A stretch of DNA of 64,000 nucleotides from Myxococcus terminator_A (GCA_049194865.1 JBLZWL010000075.1:1-64000); one strand, 5' to 3'; shown: positions 8,210 to 17,745, counted from the stretch's first letter. A program made the numbers and translations. The notes: generated by a model not told the origin, from the letters alone.

Positions 8210-8282
8210 GGAGCCTCCGGACAGGAATCCACCCCCAGGTGCGGGGCCCGAGGCGCGCGCTCCCGGGTGCGGATTGACTGTG

Positions 8283-8867
8283 TCAGGTCGCTGAAGCTGA
8301 AGCGGCGCGCTCGGAGCGGCGGTGGGTCCGCGTGCGCCACGCCAGCCACGCGCTGAAGATGAGCAGCGCCACGCCCACGCCGGTGAAGGCGCCGCCCACG
8401 CGCAGGGACGAGCGCCGGTCATCCCGAGTCACCTCCAGCGTCACCTTGCCCGGCGAAGCAAGGTAGCGCTCCACCTGGTCCTTCACGGCGGTGGCCTCGC
8501 TCTCCTCGGTGGCCCACTGCGCGAAGAGGGGCAGCTTGCCCTGCGTCGTCTCGAGCCGAGGCCGGAAGATGGGCACGGCCTTGCGGCGGGCGCTGCGGCT
8601 GCGCTCCACGGTGACGGCCTGAATCGACTCCAGCGGCAGCGTGGCCACCGGCTCGCGCGTCAGCCACCCGGAGCGGGTGAGGGTGCAGGGCCCTCCCGGC
8701 TCACACCGGAGGTCCATCCGCGACTTTCCGTCCAGCAGCCACAGGCCGAGCACCAGGAAGGGCAGGGCGAGGAGGAGGAAGGCCACGGTGGCAATGGCCG
8801 TGGAGCGGCTGGCGCGGGGCGCATCGTCGGAGGGGGCAGCGGGAAGGGGCTCGCTCACGGGCTCCAC
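8283..8867 (-). CDS. Two-span membrane protein, unknown
   Basis: 194 residues with membrane segments at about 22-46 (ATVAFLLLALPFLVLGLWLL) and 157-180 (VGVALLIFSAWLAW). The region between them contains RSGWLTREPVATLPLESIQAV and looks beta-rich, like a pleckstrin-like membrane domain, but I cannot name the family with confidence. The start is GTG at 8867. It is the upstream neighbour of the TPR-like gene on the same strand, about 73 bp away, and may share its transcript. Confidence 0.65.
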   Translation of the reverse strand: MEPVSEPLPAAPSDDAPRASRSTAIATVAFLLLALPFLVLGLWLLDGKSRMDLRCEPGGPCTLTRSGWLTREPVATLPLESIQAVTVERSRSARRKAVPIFRPRLETTQGKLPLFAQWATEESEATAVKDQVERYLASPGKVTLEVTRDDRRSSLRVGGAFTGVGVALLIFSAWLAWRTRTHRRSERAASASAT

Positions 8868-9037
8868 TCATAGACCGGTCGCCTCCGGCTGGCAGCGGTT
8901 TCGTGCACTCGTCGACATCCGCCCCCGGTCAGCGGGCGACCGGGCGCTGTGCACCCCCCAACCCTTGACCCTGGTGTCCCGCCCCCACGGTGAACACCTC
9001 AACCAGGATTCGGCACTCGCAAGGGCAGGAGCCGCGC

Positions 9038-10129
9038 ATGAAGGCCGTCGCCGTCTTTCCGAAGCAGAAAGAGGTGCGCGTCATCGACGACGCACCCGAG
9101 CCACGGCTCCAGTCGCCCACGCAGGTGAAGGTGCGCACCCTCGAGGTGGGCGTGTGCGGCACGGACAAGGACATCGTCTCGTTCTCCTACGGCTCGCCGC
9201 CGCCCGGCTCGGACTTCCTCATCCTCGGCCACGAGTGTCTGGGCGAAGTGGTGGAGGTGGGCTCGGCGGTGAAGGGACTCCAGGTTGGAGACCTCGTGGT
9301 GCCGCGCGTGCGCAGGCCCTGTCCGCACGCCACGTGCCCCGCGTGTCGGAGCGGCCATCCGGACTTCTGCATCACCGGGGACTACACCGAGCGAGGCATC
9401 AAGGAGGCCCATGGCTTCTGCGCGGAGCGCTTCGTGGAGGACGTGGCGTACGTGCACCGCGTCCCCACGGAGCTTCGCGAGGTCGCCGTGCTCACCGAGC
9501 CGCTGACCATCGCCGAGAAGGGCCTGCGCGAGCTGGAGCGCATCCAGGAGCGCCTGCCGTGGCGGCCCGCGCCGGGGCGCGCGGTGGTGCTGGGCGCGGG
9601 GCCGGTGGGACAGCTCGCGGTGCTGACGCTGCTGCGGCGGGGCTTCGCCACGACGGTGTACTCGCACAGCAGCAAGCCCAACCCCAAGGCGGAGGCCGCG
9701 GAGGCCGTGGGCGCGCCCTACCTCTCCACGAAGGACGTGTCTCCGGACGAGCTGGTCCGGAGCGTGGGAGCGCCGGACGTCATCTACGAGGCCACCGGCG
9801 TGGCGAAGGCGGCGTTCGACGCGCTCAAGGCGCTGGCGAACAACGGCGTCTTCATCTTCACGGGGGTGCCGTCGGACAAGCAGCCGCTGTCGCTGGAGGG
9901 CCATGAGTTCCTCAAGCAGGTGGTGCTGCGCAACCAGGTGCTGCTGGGCACGGTGAACGCGGCGGCCACGGACTTCGACGCGGCGCTGGAGGACCTGGCG
10001 CGCTTCCGGGCCCGCTGGCCGGGTGGGCTGGAGCGGCTCATCACCTCGCGCCATCCGCCGGAGGCCTTCCTGGACGTGGTGACGGGCAAGGCGGGCAAGG
10101 GAATCAAGCAGGTCATCACCTTCAGCTAG
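9038..10129 (+). CDS. Zinc alcohol dehydrogenase family, glucose 1-dehydrogenase-like
   Basis: 363 residues of the medium-chain dehydrogenase family. CGTDKDIV near 40 and GHECLGEV near 68 supply catalytic-zinc ligands. A Cys-rich lobe RPCPHATCPACRSGHPDFC resembles the structural-zinc loop, and GAGPVGQLAVL near 190 is the NAD(P) Rossmann motif. The CGTDKDI and RPCPHA patterns and the length match archaeal/bacterial glucose 1-dehydrogenase (GlcDH), which oxidises aldoses such as glucose to gluconolactone. It lies 12 bp before the GH15 gene, consistent with an operon that releases and then oxidises glucose. ATG at 9038 follows CAGGAG. Confidence 0.8.
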   Translation: MKAVAVFPKQKEVRVIDDAPEPRLQSPTQVKVRTLEVGVCGTDKDIVSFSYGSPPPGSDFLILGHECLGEVVEVGSAVKGLQVGDLVVPRVRRPCPHATCPACRSGHPDFCITGDYTERGIKEAHGFCAERFVEDVAYVHRVPTELREVAVLTEPLTIAEKGLRELERIQERLPWRPAPGRAVVLGAGPVGQLAVLTLLRRGFATTVYSHSSKPNPKAEAAEAVGAPYLSTKDVSPDELVRSVGAPDVIYEATGVAKAAFDALKALANNGVFIFTGVPSDKQPLSLEGHEFLKQVVLRNQVLLGTVNAAATDFDAALEDLARFRARWPGGLERLITSRHPPEAFLDVVTGKAGKGIKQVITFS

Positions 10130-10141
10130 GGCGAGGTGCGT

Positions 10142-11998
10142 ATGCAGGTAGGCAGACAGGCGGTGGCGGGGGGCTCGGTGCCCATCGAGGACCACGGCGT
10201 CATTGGCGACCTGCGCACGGTGGCGTTGATTGGCAATGAGGGCACCATCGACTGGATGTGCTACCCGCACTTCGACAGTCCCAGTGTGTTCGCCGCGCTG
10301 CTGGACCCCAAGAAGGGCGGCCACTGGCGCATCCATCCCAAGCCGGACGGCGTGCTGTGCAAGCAGTTCTACTGGCCGGACACCAACGTGCTGGTGACGC
10401 GCTTCTACACGCCGGACGGCGTGGGGGAGCTCATCGACTTCATGCCCATGGACCAGGAGGGCACCAAGGACGTGCGCGAGGTGCTCCGGCGCGTGCGCGT
10501 GGTGCGCGGGGAGATGGAGTTCGAGATGGAGTGCTTCCCGGCCTTCAACTACGCGCGGGACAAGCACCAGACGCACCTCATCTCGGGCGGGGCCGCCTTC
10601 GAGTCGAAGACGCTCCAGCTCACCCTGGCGGGCTCCGTGCCCGTGAAGCTCGCGGACCGGGGTGTCACGGCCCGCTTCAAGTTGCAGGAGAACCAGTCCG
10701 CGGTCTTCACGTTGCGCGAGGGGATGCGGCAGTCGTGCGAGGAGCTGGTGCACAGCCATGACTCGGCGGAGGCGCTCTTTCGCGCCACGGTGGAGTACTG
10801 GCGCCACTGGCTGTCGGGCTGTCAGTACACGGGGCGCTGGCGGGAGACGGTGCAGCGCTCGGCGCTGGCGCTGAAGCTGATGACGTTCGCCCCGACGGGC
10901 GCGATTGTCGCGGCGCCCACGTGCAGCCTGCCTGAGTCACCGGGTGGCACCCGTAACTGGGATTACCGTTACTGCTGGCTGCGGGACGCGGCCTTCACCG
11001 TCTACGCGTTCCTGCGCATCGGCTTCAAGAAGGAGGCGGCGGCCTTCATGCGGTGGGTGGAGGCGCGGTGCGCGGAGCAGGGGGACGGGCCGCTGCCGCT
11101 GATGTTCTCGCTGGATGGCAGCCGGGTGCCCGACGAGGTGGAGCTGACGCACCTGGAGGGCTACGGCGGCGCGAAGCCGGTGCGCATCGGCAACGGGGCG
11201 GCGGACCAGCTCCAGCTCGACATCTACGGCGAGCTGATGGACTCGGTGTACCTGTTCAACAAGTACGCGGCGCCCATCTCCTACGACTTCTGGCGGCACC
11301 TGCGGCGACTGGTGGACTGGGTGTGCGAGCACTGGAACCAGCCGGACGAGGGCATCTGGGAGGTGCGCGGGGGCCGGCGGCACTTCGTGTACTCGAAGCT
11401 GATGTGCTGGGTGGCGGTGGACCGTGCCATCCGACTGGCGGACAAGCGCAGCTTCCCGGCGGACCGGCCCCGCTGGCTCGCGGCGCGCGATGCCATCTTC
11501 GAGGACATCATGGCCCGGGGCTGGAGCGAGGAGCGCGGCTCCTTCATCCAGGCGTATGAGCATGACACGCTGGATGCGGCGAACCTCCTGATGCCGCTGG
11601 TGTTCTTCCTGTCACCGGTGGACCCGAGGATGATCTCCACGCTGGACCACATGCGAAAGGCGCCGTCGCAGGGCGGGCTGACGTCGGACGGCTTGGTGTT
11701 CCGCTACGACGTGGAGGCGAAGCTGGACGGCATCTCCGGCAGCGAGGGCACCTTCAACCTGTGCAGCTTCTGGCTGGTGGAGGCGATGACGCGGGCGAAC
11801 TCGGCGCGGCCGGATTTGTTGGAGGAGGCGCGGCTCACCTTCGAGCGCATGCTGGGCTACGCCAACCACGTGGGGCTGTACGCGGAGCAGACGGGCATGT
11901 CGGGCGAGTCGCTCGGCAACTTCCCGCAGGCGCTCACCCACCTGTCGCTCATCAGCGCCGCGTACAACCTGGACAGGACGCTGGGGCGGAAGGACTGA
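10142..11998 (+). CDS. Glycoside hydrolase family 15 protein (glucoamylase or trehalase type)
   Basis: 618 residues. The N-terminal region begins VPIEDHGVIGDLRTVALIGNEG with IDWMCYPHFDSPSVFAALLD, followed by a beta-sandwich and an (alpha/alpha)6-barrel domain that contains GTRNWDYRYCWLRDAAFT near 280. This is the standard bacterial GH15 architecture, active on alpha-1,4-glucans or on trehalose. No signal peptide is seen, so the enzyme probably acts in the cytosol on glycogen-derived glucans or trehalose. GTG at 10136 is an alternative start; GCGAGG before ATG 10142 favours the latter. It is coupled to the upstream glucose dehydrogenase-like gene. Confidence 0.88.
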   Translation: MQVGRQAVAGGSVPIEDHGVIGDLRTVALIGNEGTIDWMCYPHFDSPSVFAALLDPKKGGHWRIHPKPDGVLCKQFYWPDTNVLVTRFYTPDGVGELIDFMPMDQEGTKDVREVLRRVRVVRGEMEFEMECFPAFNYARDKHQTHLISGGAAFESKTLQLTLAGSVPVKLADRGVTARFKLQENQSAVFTLREGMRQSCEELVHSHDSAEALFRATVEYWRHWLSGCQYTGRWRETVQRSALALKLMTFAPTGAIVAAPTCSLPESPGGTRNWDYRYCWLRDAAFTVYAFLRIGFKKEAAAFMRWVEARCAEQGDGPLPLMFSLDGSRVPDEVELTHLEGYGGAKPVRIGNGAADQLQLDIYGELMDSVYLFNKYAAPISYDFWRHLRRLVDWVCEHWNQPDEGIWEVRGGRRHFVYSKLMCWVAVDRAIRLADKRSFPADRPRWLAARDAIFEDIMARGWSEERGSFIQAYEHDTLDAANLLMPLVFFLSPVDPRMISTLDHMRKAPSQGGLTSDGLVFRYDVEAKLDGISGSEGTFNLCSFWLVEAMTRANSARPDLLEEARLTFERMLGYANHVGLYAEQTGMSGESLGNFPQALTHLSLISAAYNLDRTLGRKD

Positions 11999-12042
11999 CG
12001 GGGCGCAGAACCACTCGTCGTCGGCCTCCGTATTGAGGGAAA

Positions 12043-12072
12043 GTGAGGCCCCACCGCGTCAGGTGGGCTCAC
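12043..12072 (+). terminator. Possible terminator hairpin after the GH15 gene
   Basis: An imperfect inverted repeat with a core CCCACC/GGTGGG stem and GTGAG/CTCAC outer arms lies about 45 bp after the GH15 stop and just before the next start. There is no U-run, so it is a weak candidate. Confidence 0.35.
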
Positions 12073-12088
12073 CTCCCCGGTTCCCTTC

Positions 12089-13276
12089 ATGGCCGCTCCG
12101 CTTTCGTCCCTCCCCGAGTCCTCTCCCACGCCGGGTGCTCGCCCCCTGCGGGTCCTCAAGGGTGCCATCGCCGTCGTGGGGTTGCTGGCGCTCGCGGCCG
12201 TCGGGGTGCGCCTGCGCTACGGCGGAGGCGAGCCGTACCCGGACGTCACGGGCATGCCCCTGTTGCCGGACAGCGCGCTGGAAGAGGTGGTGCGCAGCGC
12301 GGAGCCCATCGGCAACGTGGCGGTGTCGTCGACGGGGCGCCTGTTCTACACGCTCCACCCGGAGAGCCGCCCCGAGGGCGCGAAGCTGTGGGAGTGGGTG
12401 GACGGCAAGGCCGTGCCGTTCCCCGCGGAGTCCCTCCAGAAGAAGCTCTTCGACACCGTGCTCGGCATCACCGTCGACCGGCGCGACTGGCTGTGGACCA
12501 TCGACCACGGCAACCACGGCCTCGGCGTGCCGCGACTGCTCGCGTTCGACTTGTCCAACGGACACCTCGCGCACGAGTTCGACTTCCCGCCGCAAATCGC
12601 CCCGCCGGGCTCCTTCCTCCAGGACCTGCGCGTCGATGCCCAGGGCGGGACGGTGTTCATCGCGGACGTGGGCTTCTGGCGCCGCTCGCCCGCGCTCATC
12701 GTCTACGACGTGGCCGCGAAGCAGGCGCGCCGGGTGCTGGAGAAACACGCGTCCGTGTTCCCTCGTGACTTCGTCATCCGCAATCCCATCAAGGACATGG
12801 TGTTCTTCGGTGGGATTGCCGCGCTGAAGTGCGGCGTCGACGGCATCGCCCTGGACCCGAGCGACGAGTGGCTGTGGTTCGCCGCGATGAACCACGACAC
12901 CATGTACCGCGTGCGCACGAAGGACCTGCGCGACGCCAGCCTCGATGACGAAGCGCTCGCCCAGCGCCTCCAGGCCGTGGGCCGCAAGCCGCTCAACGAC
13001 GGGCTGAGCGCGGACGCGGAAGGCAACGTGCTGATGACCGACGTGGAGCACGGCGCGGTGCTGCGCATGAGCCCGGACGGTCGGCTGGAGACGCTGATGA
13101 AGTCCCCGCGCATCCGCTGGGCGGACGCGCTCAACCACGGGCCGGACGGCTGGCTCTACGTGGCGGACAGCGCCATTCCGCACCACATGCTCCAGTCCAA
13201 GGCGCACATCGCCGCGAACGGGCCCTACTTCATCTGGCGCTTCAAGCCCGGCATCGGCGGCATCGCTGGCATGTGA
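12089..13276 (+). CDS. Yellow/major royal jelly (MRJP)-like beta-propeller protein
   Basis: 395 residues. An N-terminal membrane anchor or signal segment (AIAVVGLLALAAVGVRL) is followed by a propeller-like domain with blades such as LDPSDEWLWFAAMNHDTMY and a LYVADSAI strand near the end. The IGNVAVSSTGRLFYTLHP, FDLSNGHL and DFVIRNPI segments resemble bacterial MRJP/Yellow family proteins related to SMP-30/gluconolactonase. A lactonase role would fit downstream of a glucose dehydrogenase, but that is inference; the short gap after the GH15 gene suggests co-expression. Confidence 0.7.
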   Translation: MAAPLSSLPESSPTPGARPLRVLKGAIAVVGLLALAAVGVRLRYGGGEPYPDVTGMPLLPDSALEEVVRSAEPIGNVAVSSTGRLFYTLHPESRPEGAKLWEWVDGKAVPFPAESLQKKLFDTVLGITVDRRDWLWTIDHGNHGLGVPRLLAFDLSNGHLAHEFDFPPQIAPPGSFLQDLRVDAQGGTVFIADVGFWRRSPALIVYDVAAKQARRVLEKHASVFPRDFVIRNPIKDMVFFGGIAALKCGVDGIALDPSDEWLWFAAMNHDTMYRVRTKDLRDASLDDEALAQRLQAVGRKPLNDGLSADAEGNVLMTDVEHGAVLRMSPDGRLETLMKSPRIRWADALNHGPDGWLYVADSAIPHHMLQSKAHIAANGPYFIWRFKPGIGGIAGM

Positions 13277-13279
13277 GGA

Positions 13280-13309
13280 GCGCGCGAGGAGGGTGAAGCC
13301 CTCGCGCGC
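13280..13309. terminator. Bidirectional terminator between convergent genes
   Basis: A perfect 10-bp stem GCGCGCGAGG/CCTCGCGCGC with a 10-base loop lies between the convergent MRJP-like and secreted-protein genes. Confidence 0.6.
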
Positions 13310-13320
13310 CCCCCGTCACG

Positions 13321-13755
13321 TCACTGCACGTTGAAGTGGTAGTTGTTGCCGAAGTTGGAGTCCCACGCCTGGCAGCCCCAGCGGCTGGTGTTCTCGAACC
13401 AGATGGCCAGGTCGCCCCGCGTGTTGAGCGGAATCGACGGCGCGGGCGGGTTGGGCGTGGACGAGAAGCCCGCCACCCAGAAGCTCTGCACCGGGCCGTT
13501 GTTGAACTGGTAGTGGCCGGTAATCGTCCACCCCGGCGTGTTGGCGTTGATGTTGCCCCGGCACTGCGTCAGCCGCGAGGCGTCGAACACGATGCTCGCG
13601 GTGCCACCGAAGGGCAGCGGGTTGGAGGAGGCGAAGACATTCCAGCCCTGGGACGGGGACTGGAAGGTGATGCTCGGCGCCGTCTGGGACATGGCCACCG
13701 AGGCGACGAGCAGCGAGACAGCGGTCAGCAACCACCGGAAGTGACGACGCAGCAT
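13321..13755 (-). CDS. Secreted protein of unknown function (144 aa)
   Basis: A signal peptide (LLTAVSLLVASVAMS, cut expected near AMSQ) precedes a beta-rich domain of about 120 residues. Motifs are VFDASRLTQCR, GHYQFNNGPVQSFWVAGF, DLAIWFENTSRWGC and DSNFGNNYHF at the C-terminus; the two Cys may form a disulfide. The pattern resembles a myxobacterial domain of unknown function that I recall as DUF6209, not verified. It stands alone, convergent to the MRJP-like gene and divergent from the App1-like gene. Confidence 0.7.
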   Translation of the reverse strand: MLRRHFRWLLTAVSLLVASVAMSQTAPSITFQSPSQGWNVFASSNPLPFGGTASIVFDASRLTQCRGNINANTPGWTITGHYQFNNGPVQSFWVAGFSSTPNPPAPSIPLNTRGDLAIWFENTSRWGCQAWDSNFGNNYHFNVQ

Positions 13756-13903
13756 GGCGGGACTCCTTGTCGTGAGGTGTGCGGCTCTCGGGATACGAAA
13801 CCCGGGGACTCCACGGGCCACGGCGACTTCCTCGCGGCTTTGCCCCGCGAGCCGCCCCGGAGTCTTCTACAGTCGGGCTCCCCCACTCCTTACGCTCCGC
13901 GCC

Positions 13904-15037
13904 ATGGCCGACCCAAGACTCGCCTTCTACCGACTCGCCGTCCGCGTCGACGCCCACTATGACGCGATGAGCCGGGGCCTGCGCCGCTCGCTGGGCATCG
14001 CCCCGCCGCTGCGCATCCTCCCCTACCGGGGTCACGGCACCTCCGAGCGCGCCGTCATCAAGGCCCGCGTCCTGGAGGACCGGAACATCCGCCCGCAGAA
14101 GCAGCGCCACACGCTGTGGAGCAGCGCCGTGGCCTCCTACAAGCGCTACATGACGCGCGAAATCGCGGGCGCCCGCGTGGCGGTGCGCTGGGGCGACAAG
14201 CGCTGGGAGGGCACCACCGACGAGGAGGGCTTCCTGGAGCTGTGGGTGGCCCCGCCGGAGGGCGTGCGCTCCGGGTGGCACATGGTGGAGCTGGAACTGC
14301 TGTCGCCGGAGCCGGAGGGCGTGCCCCGCGTGGCGGCCCCCGTGCGCGTGGCGGGCCCGAGCGCGGGCTACGGCGTCATCAGCGACATCGACGACACCGT
14401 CATCGTCACCGGCGTGACGGACCCGCTCAAGCGCGCCTGGGCCCTGTTCCTCACCGAGCACCGCGTGCGCCTGCCCTTCCCGGGCGTGGACGCCTTCTAC
14501 GCCGCGCTCCAGGCGGGCCCGGAGGGCACGGGGGACAACCCCATCTTCTACGTCTCCAGCAGCCCCTGGAATCTGTACGAGCACCTGGACGAGTTCCTCG
14601 CGCTGCACCACATCCCCACCGGCCCGCTGCTCTTGCGCGACTGGGGGCTGTCCAGCCAGGGCTTCGCGCCCGGCGGCGGCCACGGCCACAAGCTCGACAA
14701 GATGCGCGGGCTGCTCGCTGACCTGGAGCACCTGCCCTTCATCCTCATCGGCGACAGCGGCCAGGAGGACGCGGAGCACTACCGCACCATCGTCCGCGAG
14801 TTCCCCGGCCGCGTCCTCTGCGTCTACATCCGCAACGTGCCCGGCCACCCCCGCCGCGCGCGAGAGCTGGAGCGCATCGCCGCCGACATCCGCGACGCCG
14901 GCAGCCAACTGCTCGTCGTGGACGACACCACGTCGGCCGCCCGCCACGCCGCCCGCTCCGGGTGGATTCAGTGGAAGGAGGTCCTCGAGGTGGAGGCCCA
15001 TCGCCGCGAGGAGGTCTCCAGGGACCTGGGCGGATGA
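13904..15037 (+). CDS. App1-family phosphatidate phosphatase (DUF2183)
   Basis: 377 residues. The central catalytic domain starts YGVISDIDDTVIVTGV near residue 160 and carries the HAD-type DxDD(T) signature of the yeast App1 family. FYVSSSPWNLYEHLDEFL and LIGDSGQEDAEHYRTIV further down complete the active site. App1 enzymes hydrolyse phosphatidate to diacylglycerol. The N-terminal 150 residues form a beta-rich domain typical of bacterial members, and no signal peptide is seen. ATG at 13904 is chosen; the frame is open further upstream but without a ribosome site. Confidence 0.85.
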   Translation: MADPRLAFYRLAVRVDAHYDAMSRGLRRSLGIAPPLRILPYRGHGTSERAVIKARVLEDRNIRPQKQRHTLWSSAVASYKRYMTREIAGARVAVRWGDKRWEGTTDEEGFLELWVAPPEGVRSGWHMVELELLSPEPEGVPRVAAPVRVAGPSAGYGVISDIDDTVIVTGVTDPLKRAWALFLTEHRVRLPFPGVDAFYAALQAGPEGTGDNPIFYVSSSPWNLYEHLDEFLALHHIPTGPLLLRDWGLSSQGFAPGGGHGHKLDKMRGLLADLEHLPFILIGDSGQEDAEHYRTIVREFPGRVLCVYIRNVPGHPRRARELERIAADIRDAGSQLLVVDDTTSAARHAARSGWIQWKEVLEVEAHRREEVSRDLGG

Positions 15038-15163
15038 CTTACGATATTACAGTGCTGGCACCATTTTATAGGTAATGCTTGAATTCCGACCTTCGGTTGT
15101 GGCACAGGCGCGCCTGATTCTCCGGTCTGTCCGCTGTTTCCACACCCCTGAAGGAAGAGAGTC

Positions 15164-15310
15164 ATGCGTGGCCACCTGGTGCATTCGTTTCGCTGGACGC
15201 TCTCCGCGCTGGTCCCAGGCGCGAGGCGTGTGGCGCGGTCCGTCGTCGTCCCAGCAGGTCTGTGCGCCGCGCGCGCGTCTACGTCCTCCGCTGCGCACTC
15301 CGCGCCGTAA
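15164..15310 (+). CDS. Possible 48-residue small protein in the App1-ppk gap
   Basis: The 363-bp gap after the App1-like gene starts with an AT-rich patch (about 15,040-15,080), uncommon here. It is followed by AAGGAAGAGA and an ATG at 15164 that opens a 48-codon frame beginning MRGHLVHSFR and rich in Arg, Ala and Ser. The ribosome site and the AT-rich upstream patch support expression, but there is no homology that I recognise, and the gap could equally hold a small RNA. Confidence 0.3.
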   Translation: MRGHLVHSFRWTLSALVPGARRVARSVVVPAGLCAARASTSSAAHSAP

Positions 15311-15376
15311 GGCGAAGTGCTCGTGGTGGACGACGCGACGGCCCTCGTCGGTGCGTTGAGGAGGGCCTGAGGGTGG

Positions 15377-15395
15377 GGCCCCGGGGTTCGGGGCC
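15377..15395. terminator. Terminator between the small ORF and ppk
   Basis: A perfect 7-bp stem GGCCCCG/CGGGGCC with a 5-base loop (GGGTT), followed by TTCCTTC on the plus strand, ends just before the ppk stop codon. It could serve both directions. Confidence 0.55.
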
Positions 15396-15400
15396 TTCCT

Positions 15401-17563
15401 TCAGGGCAGGGGGCGGCCGCCTGGGAACTGGGCCAGGCGGGTGGCGCGCTCCATGACCTCGCCCTGGGCCCAGCGCTTGTCCGCGCCCGCGGGAGGCGTC
15501 AGGCGGCGCCAGGAGCCATCGGGTTGCAGCTCCCACGCGTGGGTGTTGTCCGCGAGGCTGCGCTCCAGCGAGTCCTTCACCTGCGCGGCCAGCGCCACGT
15601 CCTCCACCGGCGCGAGGATTTCCACGCGGTGGTCCAGGTTGCGAGGCATCAGGTCCGCGGAGCCGATGTAGCAGCGCAGCTCCGTGCCGCGCTCGAAGAT
15701 GTAGACGCGCGCGTGCTCCAGGAAGCGGCCCAGCGTGGACACCACGCGGATGTTGTCGGACATGCCGGGCACGCCGGGGCGCAGGCAGCAGATGCCGCGC
15801 ACGTTGAGCTCGATTTTCACTCCGGCGCGCGACGCGTCGTAGAGGGCGCGGATGATGCCCGGGTCCACCAGCGCGTTCATCTTCATCTGGATGCGCGAGG
15901 GGCGCTCCAGCGTGTGCGCGACGACGGTGCGCTTGATGTGCTCCAGCAGGCCCTCGCGCATGGTGAGGGGCGCCACCAGGAGCTTGCGGAAGCTCTTGGG
16001 CCGGCCGAAGCCGGTGAGGTAGTTGAACAGGTCCGCCACGTCCGCGCCGATGTCCGGGTCCGTGGTGAACAAGCCCATGTCCGTGTAGAGGCGCGCCGTC
16101 TTCGGATTGTAATTGCCGGTGCCGATGTGCACGTAGTGCCGCACCCGCTCGCCCTCGCGCCGGACGATGAGGATGGCCTTCGCGTGCGTCTTGAGCGAGG
16201 GGATGCCGTAGACGACGTGCACGCCCGCCTCTTCCAGCGCGTTGGCCCACTTGATGTTGGTGCGCTCGTCGAAGCGGGCCTTCAGCTCCACCATGCACAC
16301 GGCCTGCTTGCCGTTCTCCGTCGCGGTAATCAGCGCGGGCACCAGCGGTGAGCTGTCGGAGGTGCGGTAGACCGTCTGTTTGATGGCGAGGACATCCGGG
16401 TCCGCCACCGCCTCGGTGACGAAGCGCTCCACCGACGTGGCGAACGAGTCGTAGGGGTGGTGGACGAGCAAATCGCCCCGCCGCATCGCCGCCATCACCG
16501 TGACGCCCTCGGGCGAGTCGGTGTCCGGGCGCAGCCGGGGCTGGGTGACGGACACCCACGGCGGGTCCTTCAGCTCCGGGAAGCCGGGGGCGAAGGCGAT
16601 GGCCTGCACGTCGCCCAGGCCCAAGAGGCCCTGCTCCTCGTACACCTGGCGAGACTCCAGCCCCAGCGCCTCCACCAGCGGCTCCAGCAGCTTGGGGCTC
16701 ATGCCCGCCTGCACCTCCAGGCGGATGACGTCTCCGAAGCGGCGCTGCCGCAGCTCCGTCTCCACCGCCTTGAGCAAGTCCTCCGCGTCCTCGGACACGG
16801 TGAAGTCCGCGTCGCGGGTGACGCGGAACAGGCTCCAGCTGAGCACCTCCATGCCGGGGAACAGGTCTCCCAGGTGCTGGGCGATGACCTCCTCCAGCGG
16901 CACGAAGACGTTGTTCTTCAGGGGCAGGAAGCGGGGCAGCAGCTCCTTGGGCACCTTCACCCGGGCCACGCTCTCCTCGCCCGCCTCCGGGTCTCTCAGC
17001 AGCACCGCCAGGCTGAGCGACAGGTTGGAGATGTACGGGAAGTGCCGGCCCAGGCCGATGGCCAGCGGGGTGAGCACGGGGAAGATCTGCTCGCGGAAGC
17101 GCTGGTCCACCTGGGCGCGCTGGTCGGCGTCCAGCTCCTTCGCGTTGAGGATGCGCAGGCCCTTCTCCGCGAGCGCGGGCCGCAGCAGCTTCTCGAAGAT
17201 GGCGCTGTGGCGCTTGCTCTGCTCGAAGATGCCCTCGTGCAGCTTGTCCAGCGTGTTGCCCGGGGACGCGCCGTCCGGCACCAGCCGCGCCACGTTGGCG
17301 CGCACCTGCTCGTGCAGGCGCGCGACGCGAATCATGAAGAACTCATCCAGGTTGCGCGCGTAGATGGCCACGAACTTGAGGCGCTCCAGGAGCGCCTCGT
17401 CCGCGGACTCGGCGAGCTGGAGGACCCTGTCGTTGAAGGCCAGCCAGGACAGCTCCCGGTTGAAGAACATCCCCTCGTCCAGCTCCGCCCCCGCGGGCAA
17501 GGCGTCGCGCTCCAGGGGCTTCTGGGGGGTGACGCTGCGTCCAGCGGCGCCTCGCTTCGCCAT
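15401..17563 (-). CDS. ppk1: Polyphosphate kinase 1
   Basis: 720 residues, the usual PPK1 size. The N-domain begins FNRELSWLAFNDRVL and the head domain is present (RVKVPKELLPRFLPL). The C-domain has the phospho-accepting His region RHYVHIGTGNYNPKTARLYT near 475 and a second PLD-like half with LVDPGIIRALYDASRAGVKIEL. The enzyme reversibly makes inorganic polyphosphate from ATP; in myxobacteria polyphosphate is linked to stress and development. ATG 17563 with GGGAG upstream is preferred to an in-frame start 19 codons earlier. No exopolyphosphatase gene is adjacent. Confidence 0.95.
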   Translation of the reverse strand: MAKRGAAGRSVTPQKPLERDALPAGAELDEGMFFNRELSWLAFNDRVLQLAESADEALLERLKFVAIYARNLDEFFMIRVARLHEQVRANVARLVPDGASPGNTLDKLHEGIFEQSKRHSAIFEKLLRPALAEKGLRILNAKELDADQRAQVDQRFREQIFPVLTPLAIGLGRHFPYISNLSLSLAVLLRDPEAGEESVARVKVPKELLPRFLPLKNNVFVPLEEVIAQHLGDLFPGMEVLSWSLFRVTRDADFTVSEDAEDLLKAVETELRQRRFGDVIRLEVQAGMSPKLLEPLVEALGLESRQVYEEQGLLGLGDVQAIAFAPGFPELKDPPWVSVTQPRLRPDTDSPEGVTVMAAMRRGDLLVHHPYDSFATSVERFVTEAVADPDVLAIKQTVYRTSDSSPLVPALITATENGKQAVCMVELKARFDERTNIKWANALEEAGVHVVYGIPSLKTHAKAILIVRREGERVRHYVHIGTGNYNPKTARLYTDMGLFTTDPDIGADVADLFNYLTGFGRPKSFRKLLVAPLTMREGLLEHIKRTVVAHTLERPSRIQMKMNALVDPGIIRALYDASRAGVKIELNVRGICCLRPGVPGMSDNIRVVSTLGRFLEHARVYIFERGTELRCYIGSADLMPRNLDHRVEILAPVEDVALAAQVKDSLERSLADNTHAWELQPDGSWRRLTPPAGADKRWAQGEVMERATRLAQFPGGRPLP

Positions 17564-17745
17564 CTTGTGAAATCTCCCGGTTCCCACCTTGGCGGGGGAT
17601 GTAGCAGGCCTGCCTCCCACCGATTGTGAACTCCGCTGTCACGAAAGGAAGCCCTCCAGCGCAAGGCACGTGCTCGGGAAGTTGCCGGGCGGGCGTTACC
17701 GGGCGCACGGCGTGGAGTTTCTTGCATCCGCGCTGTTGGAACGGC

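Noticed and set aside
15050..15075. TGGCAC stretch as a sigma54 promoter
   Set aside because: The expected TTGC element at the right spacing is missing, so the match is only half.
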